Source: Hypoxylon rubiginosum | Lineage: Eukaryota > Ascomycota > Sordariomycetes > Xylariales > Hypoxylaceae | DNA: 64,000 bases | Direction of reading: 5' to 3' | Assembly (NCBI GenBank): GCA_902806565.1 | Contig: CADCXA010000022.1 | Span: forward strand, 62,001-126,000 | Shown: positions 21,436 to 36,069 of the stretch, one piece after another | Numbering within the stretch: the stretch's first letter is position 1 | Layout of the letters: each line of letters opens with the position of its first letter | Notes under the pieces: model-generated | Databases searched by the model: none | What the model saw: the letters and a program-made list of their open reading frames with translations, nothing else | Told to the model about the DNA's origin: nothing | Position numbers and translations under genes: made by a program

Positions 21436-23082
21436 ACAGGAGCTAGCAGTATCGGGACAGATAGGGTGGTCGAGCTTAGGAGACAAAGGGTAGGTTCTTA
21501 CCACAGTTATGAGTCAGGCTCACATCAATCATATAGTAGAGAAAAGTCCAATCATAAAGATTTCACCATGATTATTTAACTTGATGTGGAGTACCTTGGC
21601 TCAATACATAGGATAGCATCGCTACGTATTCTGATGGAACCTCAAAAAGACAGAAATACAGAGATAATACGCACTGAAATCTGGCGGTCTTCGTGAAATA
21701 CGTCATGACGAGATTGCTGACGGCCAGTGCAATTTGTAGGGTGCCCAATGTCGGTTGGGCACAAACGAGAAATGACTGATAAAGGCTCTCTAAGACGGAG
21801 ATGAAAGGGATAGAAGCATGGATATTGAACTGGCATCACGTCGATGCGACGTGTTCCCTGGTCAAAGCCTTGAAACTATTTTCGAGGCCGTTTGTCCGGC
21901 TTCTCAGACAACCGGACAATAATACTGGCCAAGTGTCGTCAGATGTAGCCAGTGGCCAGTATGAGAGGTGTCTGAATGGGTTCTCGAATTCGACGTTGAC
22001 ACATAAGTAAACTCGTTTGGCATCGAAAGCACGTCGTCCTATTCATAGGCTGGTGTGTCTGATCTACACTTAGGTCTACTTATTTGCCCATAGATGCAGG
22101 CTGTGACCAGGTCTAGGCTTATTACGCGGGTCGAATCAGCCATCTCCAACGGCGGTGAGGATGCAGTGGTTAACCATGAGATATCATGTAGGTGGGCAAA
22201 CAAAGGGAAAGGGGTACACGTTGCCCATCGTTCAGTCTGCCAAAGATGGGCTCTTGCTCCCAGTGGGACGCATTACACCAACAACAGACACCCACGTCGG
22301 AGCATCCGACCATCAACTGCATCTACTCAAGATCATGTGCATATAACGACAAAGTCAAATGCCAAAATCAAAGCAGTCGCGGCCATACGGCATCTTTGTG
22401 GATTGACATAGAGACGTCCAGCCCACTCTGCTTCCTCAGGCGGCCGTCTAGGCGGCCGCCCCTGCGGCCCTCGAAGCGGTGACAACCGCCGTCGACGCAA
22501 GCCAAGCATATGGACTTCTCTTCCGCGTAAACAAGAGCTGCCTGCATAACACCTGCCTCCAAGGGCAACGCGGGAAAAAACAGCAGGGTCGTCCGTTAGC
22601 GTGCGCATTGCTCGCTCGCCTGCATATCTACCGTCGTATTTTAAGCGCGAGGGAACCAACACGCGTCCGCGGCGATTGGCTATACTTGCGCCATTAGTGC
22701 TACGGAGACGCGTCTCGAGCATGAGGTAGGTAGGACGGCATAACGCCCTGATAAGTCGTCGTTCGACTGGTCCCCCCCTCCCCCCACTTCACAAGCAGGC
22801 GGAAAACAACGGGCGAGGAGTTGCAGCCTGCCGATACGATTCCCGTGGCAATTCCGTGGCGAAGGAGGTGTGGGGGTCCTACTACGATGCTCGCCGAGCG
22901 GACTTTGCATCCGACGTTATTCGGTGACCTCAGCTGAAGCATCCACCAGGCCGGTTTGAGCGGCCTCGCACATAGTGGGAGCCTCCACTTGCAGATGGGC
23001 TGTTTGACCGCTAGATACTCCCAGATGCTTCTTCTGTAGGCACTGGTTAGTTTCATCAAGGCCGTTTGTCCTGAGCTGTCAC
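21436..23082. other. Long stretch with no recognisable gene
   Basis: Several frames of 60-130 codons exist on both strands, including a minus-strand frame at 22333-22722 over a GC-rich patch (GGCGGCCGTCTAGGCGGCCGC near 22440). None shows protein-like composition or a familiar motif. I see nothing I can support. Confidence 0.5.
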
Positions 23083-23514
23083 TTGTCAGAAAGTGGCTTA
23101 CCAATCATAGATTTTGGAGACATGGTAATTGAAGCTCCAAATGACGACGGCCGTCGGCAAGCTACCGAGTTCGTTGACTCTAAGCTGAAACGGAGGATGG
23201 GAAAATTCGATTATTCCAAGTCTATAGTGAACGCATTGATAAAAATGCGAAATGTAATCAAATACGGACGGTATGAATGATAGGAGGATCGTGATGCCCG
23301 TCAGTTGTTTGAGGTCTATTATCTAATGCGAGATGAACAAGACGAGAGGCTCAAGCTAGCCAATGCCTCCCTGGTCGGTTTTATCATGTCCCTTGTCAAT
23401 ATCAAACGCTGTAAAATCCCGAGAACAATTCGTCTTGTTCTGTCGGATCCGACATGTCGGTACCCCACTCCACATATTTCGAAATGTTGCGAAGGAACCG
23501 ATAACGAATGGTAA
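23083..23514 (+). pseudogene. Relic coding region with two consecutive stops, unknown family
   Basis: One frame reads as protein-like over about 110 codons (around ATEFVDSKLKRRMGKFDY, then DARQLFEVYYLMRDEQDERL and KLANASLVGFIMSLVN) but is interrupted by adjacent TGA and TAG codons at about 23278-23283. Both stops could have arisen from CGA and CAG by C-to-T changes, as in RIP. The helical, charged second half looks like the end of a real protein. I do not recognise the family; the 5' part is missing. Confidence 0.35.
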
Positions 23515-26500
23515 AATCTGGTTAGCGAACCCGTATACCTGTAGTTCTTGGGTCTCAAGATGATCAGGGCGTTGTTTCATCGACGCCGGGTAGGCTTCCG
23601 CTTAGTCACCTCTATCCGGTAGCTACAGTAGGGATTTCGGTTTCTCGGATCGTCTGATGTTGTTGACATCGCTAATATCAAGAACGTGGGGTGGCATCGA
23701 AGGATTCACGAAAAAAATCCTTACTATAGAGGGGCCTAAGCTGTGCTAAGGAACGTGGATAGCCTCTTTAGGGAGCGAATACGTGGAGTAGGCCAATAAG
23801 AGAGAATTTGATAGGGCTGGTCATCGCACTAACCCCGCTAGAACGAATATCAAACATGGCGAACGGACTTGAAACGAAACATCCCCTTACAGCCTTAACA
23901 ACCTACCTACGTCCTTATGTAAGTCCGCTACATATCGTTCATCCCAAGTCCACGTGCTAAGCTTTTTAAGTATCATGGCTGGGATTCTATGATCGCGATG
24001 GGAAATGGGAAGCGAGAAGATAAATTGCATTTCAGGGGTGATATGGTATCAACAGTTATTGGCGTATTCATGCCTACCGCATGTCGGTTCGTCTAGGACC
24101 TAGATTAGAGACAGGAGATATAATCAGCTCGGAGCTGCGATGCCCTCAGAGCTGGAGACGGCGCCGTCTTTAAAGTTCAAGATGCTACAGTATAACTTAT
24201 ACATGGTTGTGGTTTGTGAGATGTCGTTAGCGATTTTCTGTTCCCTTCTACGCGGCCTTGATAAGTTAATGCCACTTAAGTTAGTGGTCATATCATTAAA
24301 GATTCTATACCGACGATCGTATGTAGAAGCAGTTCCACCCCTTTACGTGAAGGAGCCGTGATTACAAATTACTCTGCCTCGGTTGAGCGCACGCACGATA
24401 ACTTCACCTGGGTAAGTTAAGTCAAAAGGAGGAATTAGGATTTAGCTTGTTCGAAGTTATCCCAACTAGCTGGGAACCACGTGCATTAGCCCGGTTATAT
24501 CCTCCGGAGGATTTCTCGCTACAAGCCTGTGCCTGGCCTTATACCTTGGCATCGATTAGATGGGACATGCGTTCAGGGGATATAGGTAGCGAGTATCAGA
24601 TTCAAAAGTGTGGTGTTAGTGAGGGAGGCACAAGTCTCCTGTTAATTCGGCTTCGAATTGAGAATTATCAGTCGTCTTTGAAAGTTTTTTTTTGCATCCG
24701 TATCGATGAGCTTATGTGACTGCCCTAACCAAGCCGGTTGTGCAAAGGAGTTTAGCAATACGCTGACGCTATATCGTGTGATGGTATTTAGATCTGAATT
24801 ACAAATGAATTACAAGAATGTTAGCTGCGAGTTTGCGAAAATCATATAAAGATGTAAGGGAATGCTCGTCTTAGGTATGCTAGCACCAGCATCTCTTATT
24901 AAGAATATTCGTGTCTTTCGTCACATGGATCTGGGTTTAAAAGGATACAATGATGCAAGTATAAGCTGACGACAGCTCCTACCAATGCTGTCGCTGTAGG
25001 TCCTGTTTGAATCTGCCGTGCCTTACCTCTTGGATCCAAACGCTAGCGCATGCAGAGTTGGGTGGTTGATACATTAAAATGCAGGCAACGAGCAATAATG
25101 ACGGGGGCAGGTAGAAGACTCGAGACTGCATTGGACGTCGATATCATTTGTCGTACGGAAGTTGCGTGCGCTCGGGGAACACAGCAGATATCCGGGTTTA
25201 ACAACGTTAGGAGGTAGGCTCGGGATGGTTGCCGATAGAATACCTCCTACCTAATTCATTTCGAGTCACTTTCCATGACCTTTCACACTTTTCACGAGAA
25301 AACCTATTCCCGGATTAGATTCTTCACATTCGGAATTCGCATACGTATGAGGCATGGATTTCGTAATCTGCCCGTCCGCCAGATCTAGGAATTGAGAGGA
25401 ATCACATTATTTTTCTGGAAAACTGGGCGGACTTTTTGTCTAGAACCCACCCGACTCACCCCCGACTCACCACTCGGCCCTGTCAAGACTCATGAGCATC
25501 TTCTCTCCCCTAGTAGCCCTAACAGCCCTGGTCGACCGACTGGGGTAGTCGCCAAAGTGGATAGACGGACAGCGGAAGGTCGCCTATCCAGCCAGTTAGC
25601 GATCTTGTCGAAATGAACTTTCCAGACACCCCTGCGGCTCGATATTTCTAAATTTGATCCGTCCTGATAGCGAGAGCGAATTGGCTGTCCGCGAGCGGGC
25701 GCGATGGTAGGTGGCAGCGGCTCGTAGAGACGACCCTCTCTCGATAGCCGCGACCTTGTCCGAAAACGCGCTGGTGCTCAATTAATTTGACGGCAGCCAA
25801 CATGAGCGAGACACGCTTTCTTCTCCAATCGCTATGGCCTCTTTGCAAATGCCATTCAGTTATAGTTTATACGTCTGAGCGAATATTCTCCAGGTACCTG
25901 TTATCGTGAGATAACGCCCGGGGTAGTATGGCGTTCGTCATTTCGCCTTGTTATGGAGCTTCAACATCATCCCCTGCTTCCTAGACACCAGACTTTCAAT
26001 CTATCTTGGGCTCAGACCTGTTGGTGGCCTTTAGCTGTGTCAAAGAGCCTGGAGCTAAAAACAGGAGGATTCAACACTAGCCTGGAGACTTGGTCCATGT
26101 CCAGGTTCCAGGGACCACTGACCAAGAACTCGCATTGTTGACCCCTCCCCCTCTCTTGCGACTCACGATGGATAGTTCCAGGAGTTGACCCTCCGTGACT
26201 ACGAGCATCTCAAAGCTGTTGCCGTTTTTTTCTTGCAACTGTACACTCTACACTACTGCGCGAGGTGCAGGACCAACCACCTAGTAACGAAGCACACGAG
26301 CACAGCCTACATAAATACATGCGGTAGTGTACCACCTTACCAAAGCGGATGGGCCCGCCGGGAGCACAGACGCAATGGAGTTCAACTTTTGCTGTTGCTT
26401 CCGAAGCCCTGTACGTAGGTAGGCAGGCTGTAGGTCAAAAGCAAACGTCTCGTTGACTCCGACTGTCCGACAGCCCCGAAATGCACCTTCGCATGCAAGC

Positions 26501-27620
26501 TGGCTGGCTGGCAAGGTGAAGAGGGACCCAGCTCTTCAAAGGGCCCTGGCCCGATGATACCCTGCGATGCTCCAGCCATCAAGAGGATCAGTCCCCATAA
26601 TGTAAACCCCGGCTAGTCCCAGGAGTCCAGACAACCACACGAAGACGGCCGCTGCCAAGGATGGGCGACATTCTGCACCAGGACCCATCCGCTTTCTAGG
26701 CCGCCCGCCTGCCTGCCTGCCTGCCTACTGCTGCACACCTGGAGAATCCATATCCTCTCCCGTCACCCGTAGGCCGTCCGCGCCACGCCACGCCGTTCCT
26801 AGCGCGTTCACTACAGACGCCATCCGTCCCAATGTTCCCTTCGTTGATTCCAAGGGCTAGAGTACTTTGTACTTATGATCCCGGCTAGAAACTCCTTAGT
26901 CAGGCACATATCCTTGACGATGGCGTCGAGATACATGTATCCTAGAGCTAGGATGTTACTGCACACGGCAGCAATAGACGAAGAAGTACTTCGTCCTCTT
27001 TTACAGCTGGGTAGGCCTGCTGGGATGAGAGAGGCACAGCTTAACATCTTCTCTTGAGTTGTTAGTCTACGACTTGGATATAAACTCGAGTTGATCCCCT
27101 CGAGAGGAGTTCACGATCATTGTCATCATCATCGCTTTCATCTCTCTCTGTATCTTCTTCCGGGGTCTTGTTTCCTACAGTATATTACATCCGCTTTCCG
27201 CATCTTGGGGAATTTGTTATCTATCGTTTTCAGCTCTTTGTCAAATTTCGTCTAAATCGACCACGTCAAATCTCGGCTCGGGAAGCCCTCTCTCGCTCTC
27301 ATCTTGCATTGCATATACCTGAAAATACAACCATACGCGCATATTTCTTATTCCATCCTAAGCGCCGACCAGCCAACCACCACCACCCACACAACACACG
27401 GCCACGGCCACGGCCAGCTAAGAAACATTACACCGTCCTCAGCTACCGCCTGCACCACCCTGGTACCTACTTCGCCCAAGTACCTTTGTACAGTCGTTTC
27501 CCGTCCAGTTCTTTCGCCCGCCGGTCTTATAATATCTCTTTGGGGTCCTTTTCCCTTCCCAGTCTTAGCAGCACTACCTTCACGAAGTTCTATTCCAAGA
27601 AAAGAGAAGATTTCGTCACG
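23515..27620. other. 4 kb gene-poor stretch
   Basis: No supported gene. Noted items: a short frame at 24140-24361 with hydrophobic character but no family; a GCCT tetranucleotide run at about 26706-26726; and from about 27060 a CT-rich zone that is probably the promoter and long 5' leader of the DUF3455 gene at 27621. Frames at 27120-27836 and 27304-28482 overlap that gene in their 3' parts only. Confidence 0.5.
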
Positions 27621-28482
27621 ATGCAGTCGAAAAGTCTATTTGCCTTCTTCTCGGCTCTGGCCCTCTCTTCTGCTTCCCCTCTACGACGTAGGTGTAGCAA
27701 CAGCACGGTCCCGACCCCTACTAATTCGACTACTACTCCTCCAGCCGCTACTGTCCCTGTACTGCCTACCACCGGATGTAAGCCTAACCAAGCCCCCAAA
27801 TATTCCCCCGTCTTTTACGAGGCTCTCGAATACTGACAATATCATAGCCGGCACCCAACTCGCCGGCGCCGATGGCGCTACGCTGAAGCATATCCTCGTC
27901 GGCCACGGCATCCAGAACTACACGTGCACCGCGGCGGACGTGACGGCGACATCCATTGGCGCGCTGGCCGTGCTATGGGAGATCACGGATCTGTACCCCG
28001 GCGTGTCATCATCCTCTCTGTCGGCGGCCGACTTTGACACCTTCACGTCCAAAGTGCTGCGGACAACAAGCATGCCGCTGAACATGGCGACAGACAGTAC
28101 CACAGGAGCGGACGTGGCCGCTCCATTCCCGGCGCCGGTAGACTTGACGGTAGACGGCCTTAGCGCGCCGATCAAGTTCCTGGGCCACCACTTCTTCGAC
28201 AGCGCCAACACGCCGACGTTCGACTTGAGCGGGGCGGACGACGGCGAGCTGTTCAAGGGCAAGAAAGACGCCAACATCGCCGCGCCGGCCGACGCGGACA
28301 AGGGCGAGGACCCCATCACCGGCGCCGTGGACTGGCTGCGCCTGAGCGACAAGGGCACCAGCACGGGCGTCAGCCTCGTCTACCGCGTTTGGACGGCCGG
28401 CGGCAACCCCGAGACCTGCACCGACGCCGGCGAGAGCCAAAGCATCCCGTACACGGCGCAGTACTGGATCTTCTCGGCTTAA
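27621..28482 (+). CDS. DUF3455-family secreted protein
   Basis: The model has two exons, 27621-27777 and 27848-28482, giving 263 aa. The intron has GTAAGC, a CTGAC branch site and a TAG acceptor, and fixes the frame change between the signal-peptide exon and the domain exon. A signal peptide (MQSKSLFAFFSALALSSAS) is followed by a Thr/Pro-rich linker with N-glycosylation sites, then the DUF3455 domain: LKHILVGHGIQNYTC, GALAVLWEITDL, KFLGHHFFDSANTPTFDL, GAVDWLRLSDKGTSTGVSLVYRVWT. The family is often mis-labelled malate dehydrogenase in fungal genomes; no enzymatic role is established to my knowledge. The product should be extracellular. An alternative without the intron would run into a stop before the domain. 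Confidence 0.82.
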
Positions 28483-29854
28483 GAAGCAAGACGTCTCTTG
28501 CGTAAAGTCATTACATAACTGGGCGGCTATACATTACAGAAAACTTGGTGGAGTTCAAGTCGTTGCTAAGCCGAAAACTTTGGAGGGAGGGAGATATCCT
28601 AATAAGACGGTCGGATAAGAAGGGATATTGGAGGCGTTTCGGGTTTTCTTACGACTATCATGGGGCGGGGGATGGAATGGAATGGGATGAGACAACACTA
28701 CTACATTCTTTGGTGGCTAGACGGGCCTTCTCCTTTTTTCACACACCTAGAATCTTTTCGTTTCGTTTGGGGGTTTTTCTTTTACGGCTTCGATGGATGG
28801 CTTTCACTGCTACGTCGCAATGTTGTAAAAAGAAGCAAAGGCAGGATATACCCGATATTTTTTTTTATAGCTTCTTATATTCTGGTGCGAGAAGCGATGT
28901 ATATACTGTACGAGGAAACAATGTTATTAGAAAATTGGATGATGTTTCGTATCAAACCTTGATCTACGATGGCCCGTGATGCTATTCCGCTTCGGGGCGG
29001 TACTGAGACATAGACACGGATAAGACATTTCACTGTAGAAGATAGAAAATGACGGCTAAATAAATCAACCTTCTACTTGAGTATCTACATATCCTCACGA
29101 TTCCAACTTCACCTTACGTTCATCTCATCTAAAATATACCACATTGATAATTTACATGCCTGCCTACATGAACCTACCTGGAATTTACCTGGGTCAGGTA
29201 CCTACACGTAGGCAAGTATGTAGCATCCGCACCCGAGTTCTCATTTACCCCAAGATTGCACGTTGCATACGATAGATCTCTTCATATCCATCCATAAATG
29301 TGATATCAGTGCATGTTGCATTATTTTCCATTTTCAAGAATTGTCATCATTAAAAAAGAACTTTCCCTTTGTGTTTTTATTTTAATATTCGTCGTAACCC
29401 AAGACTCGTTGAATTAATTAAAAACTTTCGCAAAGCCGCTCTCTCCTTCTTGGCCTTGGCCTGGGCAAGAAAAAGAAAAAGAAAAAATGCAAAATGCAAA
29501 ATGCAAAGCAGCAAAACCCCCCACCACCCCATCATTCGCTAGGTTAAGGTGTGTGTCATTTCTCCCTGCCGCTGAGCGTAGTCGCCCAATCTCTCTTCTC
29601 CCTTCTCCCTGGACCGGTTTTCCAAAAATAGCCCTGCTATATATCCCCCCCGGTTCAAAGTACGCGCACGCACCCGTCCCGTGACCATCATCATCATCGT
29701 CATCATCGGGCGCGCGCGTTCACCAGCAGAGGTATTCTTTTCTCCTGATATTTTGGTTGTAACGGCTAAATCGCCTCGGGGGGCTGTCCTCCTCCGTTTC
29801 ATCCACCCTCCTCATTTCCTCCGCCGCCAAATAATACTGGAAGAGGAGGAGATT
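28483..29854. other. Intergenic between convergent genes
   Basis: No gene is supported. It includes a purine/pyrimidine-biased stretch, a heptanucleotide repeat of AAAATGC around 29485-29510, and a CAT trinucleotide run at about 29687-29705. Part of it should be 3' UTR of the MAP kinase. Confidence 0.55.
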
Positions 29855-31426
<1,572 letters not shown>

Positions 31427-32889
31427 TGTGGAATTCGGGCTTCAGGATCGCTACTACTATGGAATACGAATCGCAACTGTTGTGCCTTGGAATAGGGCTA
31501 GGTTGAATGAGGTTGCGACTCGGATTTCGTTCGATTTCGTTTCTAATATCGTAGCTAATGACACAAAGACCAAGAACAAAAGGTAATTGGGACTATAAGA
31601 CTCTTTCAGAGAGGAGGGCTCTGTTATCCAAGATATGACAAGCGGAATTATATAGCAAAGAACGATAATGAGGAGGGCGAGCTCGAGTTTTAAAGATTTG
31701 ATGTAAGGCTGACGAGAGAATAGCCCAAGGAGGTAAAGGGGGTCAGCAAGCTGATGATGGTTGGGATGATATTTAAATTTGTACAAGGCGGCGTATAAGT
31801 ACGGAATACAAAATACCCTGACAAGCTTGATATAACCAGTTTAGCTTAAGGGGTAATGAAAAAAAAGCAACACAGCCCAAGACGGAATAGTAGCGACGTA
31901 GAAGTGACCCTTTTTTCTCTTATTCAGAGTCTGGATATGCGCCGTGTCACGTCTCAGGCAGGTCAAGTTCGACTTGGGGGTCAAAAAGGCGAAGAGGTTG
32001 AAGGAGGGGAAATCTGAACAAGCCCACAAAGCTTTCCAAGGTTCAGGGCCAACAAGCGAAGGTGGGATGGTTTTTTCCCCGCATAGCCACAGCGATACCG
32101 ACAAATAGTTGGCCAGTTTTCGAGGCCCTCTACCTACATGTATCCACTACTGCGGTTCCAAGCTACTATCGTAGCGCCTATATGACCCTTGTCCGTCTTA
32201 TAAGCGCCAGCTGCCGGTCAGTGATTGGACTAAACCCGTGAAAGCAATTTTAGATGGTAAATATCAACGTCGGTATTCGACTAGGAAGTACGAAGAAATA
32301 AGAATTACTCGAACGTTAACCGCGCTTCGGATGGATGTACTACCTAATGGAAAGTTGAAATAAAAGAGACAAAGCGTAAAAATAGTCGAGGAGAAGACAT
32401 GAGCACAGCTTTCCGCAAGGCTCGGCTAGAGTGCGTCCCGATGCGGGAACGGCCGTATGCTAACCCTACTTAAGGTACTGCTATCGCTATCCCACACTAG
32501 ATCCATCCAAGGGGCTGAGCTGAGGCTGAGGAAGATATTCTTGGCCCCCATATCTCATCATCAATGCGACCTTAGTTGACATGTGCTACTGGTTGACATA
32601 ATTTGATATAATTTCTAAGATGATGCTAAATATATTCCCACCCGTCTAATCTGTTCGTAACCTTGTAGATAGACGGCTTGGAAGTCGACTAGGCTAATGA
32701 CGATTGTTCCAATTAGCGTCGTGAATTTCCGGGCATTAGAATCGACTACAGATTCGATATATACCTAGGTATACATAGCAAGTAAAAGCTGTCCGGATAT
32801 TCATAAAATCTAATGCACCGTCGCCACGTCTATTAAACTCTATGTATTCTAAACGGAGCAATGCTGGGTATCATAAGTTAGGTAGGTAA
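31427..32889. other. MAP kinase promoter and spacer
   Basis: About 1.5 kb. The first several hundred bases should be promoter and 5' leader of the MAP kinase. The short minus-strand frames at 31457-31786 and 31841-32104 have no recognisable product. Confidence 0.55.
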
Positions 32890-33580
32890 TCAAGCTGTCG
32901 TCTTGGCGAGATCGGGAAACGTCTGCTCTAGAAAGTTGGTCGAAAACCTCTTGCACTGCTCGAATGCCTTCTCGAAGGCGTCACGACCGATATAGTACGG
33001 ATCCTGCACCACCTCTTTGCGGCCCGTACCGGAGAACTCGCCGAAGAGCATGACCTGCGCCTTGGATGACGACGACTTCTTTCTCCTGTTATTCCACCGC
33101 TGGAGATCCGACAGGTTCGAGTTGTCCATCGCGAATATGTAATCGAAGTTTTGGAAGTCGCTGTCGCGGAGCTGCAACACAAGTTCTTGTTAGTATCTTC
33201 TTCAATGGAATGCTACTCATCATATACCGCAATCTGCTCTAGGACTTACCTTGCGCGCCGCATGGACGTAATTCGTAACACCGTTGTCTTCGAGGGTCGA
33301 CATCGTTCGGGAATCCGGCTCGTCACCGATGTGGTATCCACCTATCCCGACACACGAACGTTAGCATGAATAACTCCTGAAACGATGGGGGCTTTTGCGT
33401 ACCTGTGCCGCAGGAATCCACCTTGCCGACGAGGCTGTAATACGGCGACGACTTGTCTTGAACAATGGACCGGAAAACACCTTCCGCCATGGTAGACCGG
33501 CAGATGTTGCCCAAGCAGACAAAAAGCACAGAGATCTTCTGTGGCTGCGCACTGCCCGTGGTCGCCGTAGTGCTCGACAT
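32890..33580 (-). CDS. Low-molecular-weight protein tyrosine phosphatase
   Basis: The model has three exons, 33580-33403, 33341-33250 and 33171-32890, giving 183 aa. Introns of 61 and 78 nt have GTACGC and GTAAGT donors and AG acceptors, and keep frame. The P-loop CLGNICRS is at residues 22-29, with Cys22 the nucleophile and Arg28 binding phosphate; the general-acid Asp is in VVQDPYY at about residue 147. The order SVLFVCLGNICRS, DSCGTGGYHIGDEPDSRT, ARKLRDSDFQNFDYIFAMD, DPYY is the classic family layout. The homologue in yeast is Ltp1 and in fission yeast Stp1. It removes phosphate from tyrosines in cytosolic proteins. About 600 bp separate it from the biosynthetic cluster, and it is likely outside it. 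Confidence 0.94.
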
Positions 33581-34200
33581 CGTGATATTGTTCTCGGCGA
33601 GTTGGGCGACAGAGGCGAGATCGTTTTCTATTTTAAATCTCGAGTTTCAATGCGTTAATGCGGGATGCCGAACCTAGAAGGTACGTACAATACTATTACC
33701 TAAGCGCGATAAGATTAGAAGATCTTTAGCTGCACTACTCCACGCCAAGACCAAGATCCTTCCCGTTACGATACCTAGATCTTCAAATTCTAGAGATGAA
33801 TTTCCTAACCTTCTATCAACCAGGAAAAGATACTCGACTCGGAGTGTTTTTATATCGGCTCAAAACGCTAATTTGATTAATCACCTGAAAATGTTGCTGA
33901 AATAGCAGTAACAGTTGAAAGTATGTATTGTTTGAGCTTCCTAAACAAGAGACTTGAACTGACGAATGAACTGACGAATGAACTTCGAATCCCCTAGGTA
34001 AATAGTAACAGCTGACAGGGTACCTTACCAACTATATATTATTATATATACTATTTACTACGTCTACTCTTGTCCACCCGTCTCTAGCTGATTCGGCTGG
34101 CTGTTTCAGATGCAGGAGAATGTTTTCATCATTATCACCGCGGTAAACAAGACATGAGCTCAACAAGTTTCCATCCGAAACTATCCGTGCCGTGGTGATT

Positions 34201-36069
34201 CTATATGCGCCCCTCTTTAGGGCGACGGCGAATTCGGCATGGAAGCTTTCCCTTCGGTGGCATCGTGCCAAATCCAAAATGACTCATGTTAACGCTGGGA
34301 ATGGTATCCGGATTGAGATCGATTTCGTAAGCGGTGAGAAAAGCAGCAGTCGTTAACATAATCTCCCTTTTCGCAAAGTGACGGCCCGGACACAAGCTCC
34401 GACCACCGCCGTACGGAATCCAGGTCCCTGCTAAGCCATCGGTAGAGAATGATAGGTCTTTATTGCCTGCTGCTCTTTTCGTCCTTGGATTTCGAAGCGG
34501 TCCGCTATTGGAATCATCCGGGTTGACTAGGAACCGGTGGGACCAGAATTTGTCGAGGGCGTGAGAGCTCAGATCTCCCCCCACTCCCCAAACTTCCTGG
34601 TTCATGGCTTCGGTGTGGCTAGAAACGGTCAGGACTTCACCCTTCTTGATACGCCACCCGCAGAACGAGAAGTCCCGCTGCGCTGCTTCGCGAACTATCA
34701 GAGCTGCAACACGAAGGCGTAGCGTCTCGGCATATACAGACTGCAATAGTGGGTCGCAGCATAGCTTCTCGATGTCAAAGGTAGCGTGCCCATTCTCATG
34801 CTCGCCGTTAGCTTCGGGTATCAAAAGTGCCGAGGAAACTCGTTGGTACACTTCCTCCTTCAGAGAAGTATCTCTTATGGTCTCGACGAGGAACCATATT
34901 GCAGCAGGAACTGAGTTGGAATTCGCCCTATGATATGATGTGTTAGCTTTGTACACGTCCACATTTCTCAACTTTACGGCTTGACGTACGCCCATAGGTT
35001 GGCGAAGTTCTCGGCAGCACGCGCTGTCTCGTCTAGAATGCCGCGTCTCGTGAGTAGAGCTTGCCTTTCCCGTATGAACCTGCTCCCATAATATGGTTCC
35101 CAATCAACATCTCCAAGTTCAGCGAGGTCGCAATTTTCCCTGGCATGCTTCTGCCACCGTTGGATGTTGTCCACCATTCTCTGCCGTGCCTTATACGCTT
35201 TTGGTATTAACCACCGCGGCATGTTCATGAATAGTAGACGTATATAATCATTGAACTCTAAGAAATCTTGAACAATATGAGGGTTTAGAGAAATCATGTA
35301 AGGGCCAAAGAAGGTGTATATCACGGACTCGATCACGTATTTCTGCACGAGGTCGCATAGATCAGGAATCTCCACCCAGTCATTCCCGATGTCCTGCTGC
35401 GATGCCCCGATCTTCTCTAGCAGAGAAATCTGAAATCTGCTCGCCAGTATTTCTAGCTGCGGACCTGAAAGTCCGGTCTGTACACCCCTGTGAATGGCCT
35501 GTTCGACCTCATCAGGGGCCCCATCAGGCGAGTATCTTGGCTTAAAGTGATGGGCCAAGTGCGCCGGACAGCCGAAGGCATTCTGGATGATGGTGACGCC
35601 ACGGCTGGTAGTGGAAAGATCCCGGGTGTTCTTGAAGAAGGCAGTGACTGCTTCCGGACCTGACACAACATAGCTGGAGAAGCCGGGGAGACTGATTCTC
35701 ACCGGGACGCTTGCACCAGAGAATTTGCTAAAGGCTCGACAGGTATTAGAAGTTATGCACCGTCACTTTCGTGGTAGGGAGGATAGTTCACCTGGCTTTT
35801 GATAACAGAGCACTGCCATTCGTAATGAATTGGATTAGATGATCTATGAATGGTACATAGGAGGGAAGTGTAGGCGGCCGTTTAGAAGGGAGGTTGATAC
35901 CACTAGTCTCATCTTGAGTTTGAGCATCATGGTCTTGCCAGGATGCGTACACACGACTCAAGATGAACGGACAAGCAACCAGGAGCAAGAGACACAACAG
36001 AGACACTCCATCCCATTGTAAAGTTGAAACACTGAGCATTCTCGCTATCGTGGAAGTCTCCATAGTCAT
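34201..36069 (-). CDS. Cytochrome P450 monooxygenase of the triterpenoid cluster
   Basis: The model has three exons, 36069-35792, 35727-34990 and 34927-34201, giving 580 aa. Introns of 64 and 62 nt have GTGAAC and GTACGT donors. The protein begins with a membrane anchor (LLCLLLLVACPFIL). The I-helix region is reduced to NSVPAAIWFLVETIRD, the pattern of CYP7/CYP8-like fungal P450s that lack the usual AGxDT acid-alcohol pair. The ExxR motif is ETLR at about 406-409. The heme loop is PYGGGRSLCPGRHF with the Cys ligand near 518. It should be an ER-bound enzyme. The position, divergent to the acetyltransferase gene with a 537-bp shared promoter, suggests it oxidises the triterpene core of the cluster product. 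The exact substrate and position cannot be read from sequence. The 580 aa are somewhat long for a P450. Confidence 0.9.

Noticed and set aside
22333..22722. A 129-codon minus-strand frame over a GC-rich patch
   Set aside because: Arg/Gly/Pro-rich composition follows base composition; no recognisable protein character on either strand.
27304..27847. Upstream part of a 392-codon frame joining the DUF3455 domain
   Set aside because: It has no signal peptide and starts in a CT-rich leader; the spliced model from 27621 gives a proper secreted protein.
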